64,000 nucleotides of DNA from Streptomyces triculaminicus (lineage in GTDB: Bacteria; Actinomycetota; Actinomycetes; Streptomycetales; Streptomycetaceae). The notes below the pieces were generated by a model. The model was not told where the DNA came from. It made no database searches and saw nothing but the letters and a program-made list of their open reading frames with translations. Location: assembly GCF_017349075.1 (NCBI RefSeq), contig NZ_JAFMOF010000005.1, forward strand, positions 124,001 through 188,000, given 5' to 3'. This document shows, piece after piece, positions 60,919 to 64,000 of the stretch (positions within the stretch are counted from its first letter, which is position 1; each line of letters starts with the position of its first letter). A program made the position numbers and the translations under genes.

Positions 60919-61718
60919 GCGCCTTCGCGCCCGGCTTCGGCGGTGGCGCGTGGGGGTGGCTCGAGGGCCTCGGGGGGCTGCGGAACATCGTTCGCCAGGA
61001 GCTGGTCGCCCGCCAGACCGACGAACAGATAGCCGCCCGTTTCCCGGTCGGCCGGCGGCTGCGCGTCCTCGACGTCGGCCCCGGCCAGGGCACCCAGGCG
61101 CTGCGCCTGGCCCGGGCCGGGCACGAGGTGACGGGTCTGGAGCCGGATCCGCGGATGGTCGAGGCGCTGCGCCTCGCGCTGTCCGCCGAGCCGGCCGGCA
61201 TCCAGGAGCGCGTGCGCATCGTGGAGGGCGACGGCCGTGACACCGGCGCGCACTTCCTGCCCGGCACCTTCGACGTCGTGCTGTGCCACGGCGTCCTGAT
61301 GTACGTGGCCGAGCCGGATCCGCTGCTCGCGGGCCTGGCCCGGGTGCTCGCCCCGGGCGGGGTGCTCTCGCTGGTGGTGCGCAACGCCGACGCCCTGGCC
61401 ATGCGGCCGGGCCTGTCGGGCGACTGGGACACCGCGCTGGCGGCCTTCGACTCCCCCGCCTACACCAACCGCATCGGCGTCGAGGCCCGCGCGGACCGGC
61501 TGGAGGCGCTGACCGCGACGCTCGCCGGGATCGGGGCCCCGCTGCAGGCCTGGTACGGCGTGCGCGTCTTCACCGACCTGGCGGCCGACGACCAGGCGCC
61601 GCCCGTCGGCGCCGAGCTGGAGCGCCTGCTGGCCGCCGAGGACCGGGCCGGGCGCACCGACCCGTACCGCGCGGTGGCGGCCCTGCTGCACCTGTGCGGC
61701 GTGCGCGGCGGCTCGTAG
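60915..61718 (+). CDS. Class I SAM-dependent methyltransferase with a probable CTG start
   Basis: A 267-residue methyltransferase. The SAM site is RVLDVGPGQGTQALRLAR, with EPDPRMVEAL and VEGDGRDTG downstream, then FDVVLCHGVLMYV. No ATG, GTG or TTG occurs in frame near the natural N-terminus SAFAPGFGGGAWGW. The only codon matching the usual start position is CTG at 60915, overlapping the DUF3043 stop by 4 bp (CTGA). Translation by coupling from the upstream gene is likely. Substrate unknown. Confidence 0.82.
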   Translation: MSAFAPGFGGGAWGWLEGLGGLRNIVRQELVARQTDEQIAARFPVGRRLRVLDVGPGQGTQALRLARAGHEVTGLEPDPRMVEALRLALSAEPAGIQERVRIVEGDGRDTGAHFLPGTFDVVLCHGVLMYVAEPDPLLAGLARVLAPGGVLSLVVRNADALAMRPGLSGDWDTALAAFDSPAYTNRIGVEARADRLEALTATLAGIGAPLQAWYGVRVFTDLAADDQAPPVGAELERLLAAEDRAGRTDPYRAVAALLHLCGVRGGS

Positions 61719-61740
61719 GAACAGAAGAGCAACAGAAGAA

Positions 61741-61800
61741 CGTGCGAAGACCGCCGGCCGGACCCCGGGAAAAAGGGGTCCGGCCGGCGGTCTTCGCACG
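61741..61800. terminator. 26-bp perfect hairpin terminator
   Basis: Perfect 26-bp arms (61741-61766 with 61775-61800) enclose GGGAAAAA. It lies between convergent genes and works in both directions. Confidence 0.92.
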
Positions 61801-61802
61801 TC

Positions 61803-61842
61803 GGTCACTCCGCGGCGGCGTGGGTCACTCCGCGGCGGCGTG
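61803..61842. repeat. Perfect tandem 20-bp duplication
   Basis: Two adjacent exact copies (61803-61822 and 61823-61842) of a 20-mer containing the last codons and stop of the following minus-strand gene. One copy is thus outside the gene. Confidence 0.9.
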
Positions 61843-62037
61843 CAGGCTCATCGGGGCCGCGTAGATCTCCGTGTCGTCCTCGAAGAGGCGCACCTGGTCC
61901 ACCCCGCCCTCCAGCAGGTCCTTCCAGTTCTCCCCGATCCAGGACTCCGCGTCACCCTGCGTCGTGAACTCCTCCGGCTCCAGCGCCGGGGGCGTCTCGC
62001 TCCCGTCGCTCTTCTCGAACCGCCACGTCCACACCAT
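61825..62037 (-). CDS. Small conserved hypothetical protein
   Basis: A 70-residue acidic protein (MVWTWRFEKSDGSE, then QGDAESWIGENWKDLLEGG and DQVRLFEDD). Small proteins of this kind are common in streptomycetes at this site; function unknown. The ATG at 62037 has a ggagg SD (the plus strand shows cctcc just beyond). The 3' end lies in a 20-bp tandem repeat. Confidence 0.8.
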   Translation of the reverse strand: MVWTWRFEKSDGSETPPALEPEEFTTQGDAESWIGENWKDLLEGGVDQVRLFEDDTEIYAAPMSLHAAAE

Positions 62038-62151
62038 GTCCGCCTCCTGGGGGCTGAAGTGAGTGTCCGTCCCGCAGCCTAACGGCCCGTCGGGAACGAG
62101 AAAGGGTGAGCCCCGCGCGCCCGCCGCGCGGGGACGCGAGACGATCAGGGG

Positions 62152-63351
62152 GTGGAACTGACTCTCCTGGGCACCGGAGCCCCCGACGGGCTGCCGCGCC
62201 CCGGCTGCCCCTGCGCCGCCTGTGCCGTCGCCGTCGGCGACGCGGCGCGGGCGGCGACCTCGCTGCTCGTGGACGACGCGCTGCTGCTGGACCTCACCCC
62301 GGGGCCGGCGTTCGCCGCCGCCCGCGCCGGGCACTCCATCGCGGGCGTGCGGCAGGTGCTGCTCTCGCACCCGAACGACGGCCCCGCCGTGGAGTTCCCG
62401 GCCGGGCTGCCCGCGCCGGGCCGGGTGCCCGACGGCCGCGAGCTGTCGGTGATCAGCGGCCACCGGGTGCGGGCCATGGCGCTGGACGCGCCGGGCACGG
62501 GGTACGAGGTGACGTCGCCGGACGGGCAGCGGCTGCTGTACCTGGCCCCCGGCGGGGGCCCGGCCGGGCTGCCCGGGCACGTCGGCCCGTACGACATGGT
62601 GCTGCTCGACGTCGTCGGGCGGCCCGACGCGCTGGCCCGGCTGCGGGAGACGGGCGCGGTCGGGGCGACCACGGACGTGATCGCGGTGCACCTGGACCAC
62701 GACGTCCCGCCGGGGCCCGAGCTGCACCGGCGGCTGGCGGCGGCGGGGGCCCGCGCGGTGCCGGACGGCACGACGCTGTCCGTCGGCGACTACCACGCCG
62801 TGCCGGACGTGCCCCGGCGGACGCTGGTGGTGGGCGGGGCGCGCTCGGGCAAGTCGGTGGAGGCCGAGCGGCGGCTGGAGTCGTTCCCCGAGGTGCTCTA
62901 CGTCGCCACCGGCGGCACCCGCGACGGCGACGCGGACTGGGCGGAGCGGGTGGCCCGCCACCGCGACCGGCGGCCGGGCTCCTGGCGCACGGCCGAGACC
63001 TGCGACCTGGTGCCGCTGCTGGCGGAGCAGGGCCCGCCGCTGCTGATCGACTGCCTGGCGCTGTGGCTGACCGACGCGATGGACTCGGTCGGCGCGTGGG
63101 ACGACGCCCGGTGGGCCGACGGCGGGGCGGCCGAGCTGGCCGGGCGGGTCGGGGAGCTGGTGGCCGCGATACGCGCCACCGGCCGCACGGTGGTCGTGGT
63201 GAGCAACGAGGTCGGCTCGGGCGTCGTCCCGGCGTCGGCGTCGGGCCGCCGCTTCCGCGACGAGCTGGGCCGGCTCAACGCCGCCGTGGGCGACGAGTGC
63301 GAACAGGTCGTGCTGGTGGTGGCCGGGCAGGCGCTGACCCTGCGCGGCTAG
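62152..63351 (+). CDS. CobU-type adenosylcobinamide kinase/guanylyltransferase fused to a degenerate MBL domain
   Basis: A 399-residue fusion. The C-terminal part (about 225-399) is CobU: RTLVVGGARSGKSVEAE (P-loop), VLYVATGG, RPGSWRTAE, LLIDCLALWL and VVVSNEVGSGVVP. It phosphorylates adenosylcobinamide and adds GMP. The N-terminal about 215 residues look like a metallo-beta-lactamase fold (MELTLLGTGAPDG, LLLDLTPG, VLLSHPNDGP, VIAVHLDHD) with the HxHxDH metal site lost. The next gene is cobT. Confidence 0.9.
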   Translation: MELTLLGTGAPDGLPRPGCPCAACAVAVGDAARAATSLLVDDALLLDLTPGPAFAAARAGHSIAGVRQVLLSHPNDGPAVEFPAGLPAPGRVPDGRELSVISGHRVRAMALDAPGTGYEVTSPDGQRLLYLAPGGGPAGLPGHVGPYDMVLLDVVGRPDALARLRETGAVGATTDVIAVHLDHDVPPGPELHRRLAAAGARAVPDGTTLSVGDYHAVPDVPRRTLVVGGARSGKSVEAERRLESFPEVLYVATGGTRDGDADWAERVARHRDRRPGSWRTAETCDLVPLLAEQGPPLLIDCLALWLTDAMDSVGAWDDARWADGGAAELAGRVGELVAAIRATGRTVVVVSNEVGSGVVPASASGRRFRDELGRLNAAVGDECEQVVLVVAGQALTLRG

Positions 63352-63417
63352 GGCCCCCTACGGCACGGCCGCCCCGCCCGAACCCCCGGCAACCCCGGTT
63401 GCCCAGGCCCCCACGGG

Positions 63418-63423
63418 TAGTGT
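63418..63423 (+). promoter_or_regulatory. -10 element of cobT
   Basis: TAGTGT ends 7 bp before the ATG at 63431 with no SD, suggesting a leaderless mRNA. Confidence 0.4.
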
Positions 63424-63430
63424 GTCGCGG

Positions 63431-64000
63431 ATGAGCAGTCTGAATCTTGATGACTTCGCCACGCTGATCGAGCGCCCCGACGCCGGCGTCCGGCGGGACG
63501 CCGAGGAACGCCGTGAGCGGCTCGTCCCGTCGGCCGGTGCGCTGGGGCGGCTGGACGAGCTCGGCGAGTGGCTCGCCGCCGCGCAGGGCGCGCTGCCCGT
63601 GAAGCCGGTGGAGCGGCCCAGGGTGCTGCTCTTCGCGGGCGACCACGGCGTCGCCAAGCTCGGCGTCTCCGGCGGCCCGGCCGGCGGGGCGCACGAGCTG
63701 GTGCGGGCCGTGCTCGACGGGGTGAGCCCGGCGGCCGTGCTGGCCCGGCGGTTCGGGGCGGAGCTGCGCGTGGTGGACATGTCCGTCGACTGCGACGCGG
63801 CCGACCTGCCCGAGGACGTCACCCGGCACCGGGTGCGGCGCGGCTCGGGCCGCGTCGACATCGAGGACGCGCTGACCGTCGAGGAGGCGGAGCGGGCGTT
63901 CCGGGCCGGGATGGCCGTGGCGGACGAGGAGGCCGACTCCGGCACCGACCTGGTGGTCCTCGGCGACCTGAGCGTGGGCGGCACCACGGCGGCCGGAATC
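63431..64000 (+). CDS. cobT: Nicotinate-nucleotide-dimethylbenzimidazole phosphoribosyltransferase (partial)
   Basis: The first 190 residues of CobT, open to the window end. LVPSAGALGRLDELGEWLAA, FAGDHGVAKLGVS and the GDLSVGGTTAAG motif are typical. CobT makes alpha-ribazole phosphate for the lower ligand of cobalamin. It follows the CobU fusion gene by 79 bp, forming a cobalamin assembly pair. Confidence 0.93.
   Translation, partial: MSSLNLDDFATLIERPDAGVRRDAEERRERLVPSAGALGRLDELGEWLAAAQGALPVKPVERPRVLLFAGDHGVAKLGVSGGPAGGAHELVRAVLDGVSPAAVLARRFGAELRVVDMSVDCDAADLPEDVTRHRVRRGSGRVDIEDALTVEEAERAFRAGMAVADEEADSGTDLVVLGDLSVGGTTAAGI

Noticed and set aside
1..64000. Mobile elements, prophage, CRISPR, toxin-antitoxin or defence islands
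   Set aside because: No transposase, integrase, repeat-spacer array or defence-type domain was seen; gene order matches the conserved Streptomyces core.

Overview
The window is a contiguous piece of Streptomyces core chromosome. The base composition is very GC-rich, coding density is high, many genes start with GTG or TTG, and several transcripts look leaderless. Gene content and order match, from memory of that genome, the S. coelicolor SCO2101-SCO2174 interval: metF, thiE, thiOSG, a PknL-type kinase, bfr/bfd, class II DAHP synthase, fused anthranilate synthase, pfkA, a MacRS-like pair, glk, trpD, qcrCAB, ctaCDF, nadA, pspA and cobU/cobT. I saw no rRNA, tRNA, insertion sequence, prophage, integrase or CRISPR array.

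Layout. 1-7000: a TetR regulator, a phytoene-desaturase-like flavoprotein, a low-complexity membrane protein, metF, thiE, an Rv2175c-like DNA-binding protein and a FAD-dependent ferredoxin-reductase-like enzyme. 7160-9455: a TPP riboswitch driving thiO-thiS-thiG (thiazole branch of thiamine synthesis). 9580-14015: a PASTA-domain Ser/Thr kinase of the PknL type, endonuclease IV, a cytosolic sulfite-oxidase-like molybdoenzyme, bacterioferritin, and its [2Fe-2S] partner Bfd behind an iron box. 14164-17749: the chorismate/tryptophan entry, with DAHP synthase divergent from a fused TrpE-TrpG that carries a Trp-Trp-Trp leader peptide and attenuator. 17805-25383: pfkA, the two-component pair, an acyltransferase, a hydrolase, a nuclease, glucokinase and SCO2127-like protein. 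25441-35122: an ArsA-like ATPase, an SRPBCC protein, a phosphoesterase, an acyl-CoA synthetase, two glycosyltransferases, a metallopeptidase lipoprotein and an NlpC/P60 hydrolase. 35349-40675: an NYN-domain protein, a rhomboid protease, a stand-alone Lrp ligand domain, a class V aminotransferase behind a SAM-IV-type riboswitch, and trpD. 40827-50072: the bc1-aa3 respiratory branch (ctaE-qcrC-qcrA-qcrB and ctaC-ctaD-ctaF), with a receiver-like protein and an L,D-transpeptidase between the two operons. 50377-64000: a cysteine desulfurase-TusA fusion, a PfkB kinase, an A-type Fe-S carrier divergent from nadA, a second two-component pair, PspA/PspAA, a methyltransferase, and cobU- and cobT-type cobalamin genes, the last cut by the window end.

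Recurring themes are RNA-level control (TPP and SAM-IV riboswitches, a trp attenuator, two hairpins that cover a start codon or a Shine-Dalgarno), sulfur and Fe-S supply for respiration and cofactors, and 4-bp stop/start overlaps within operons. Three genes are broken by single-base indels in G/C runs, and a fourth carries a compensating pair. The aligned conserved residues on both sides suggest sequencing errors rather than real decay. I found no clearly undescribed biological system. The most interesting items are the regulatory structures and domain fusions listed in the findings.
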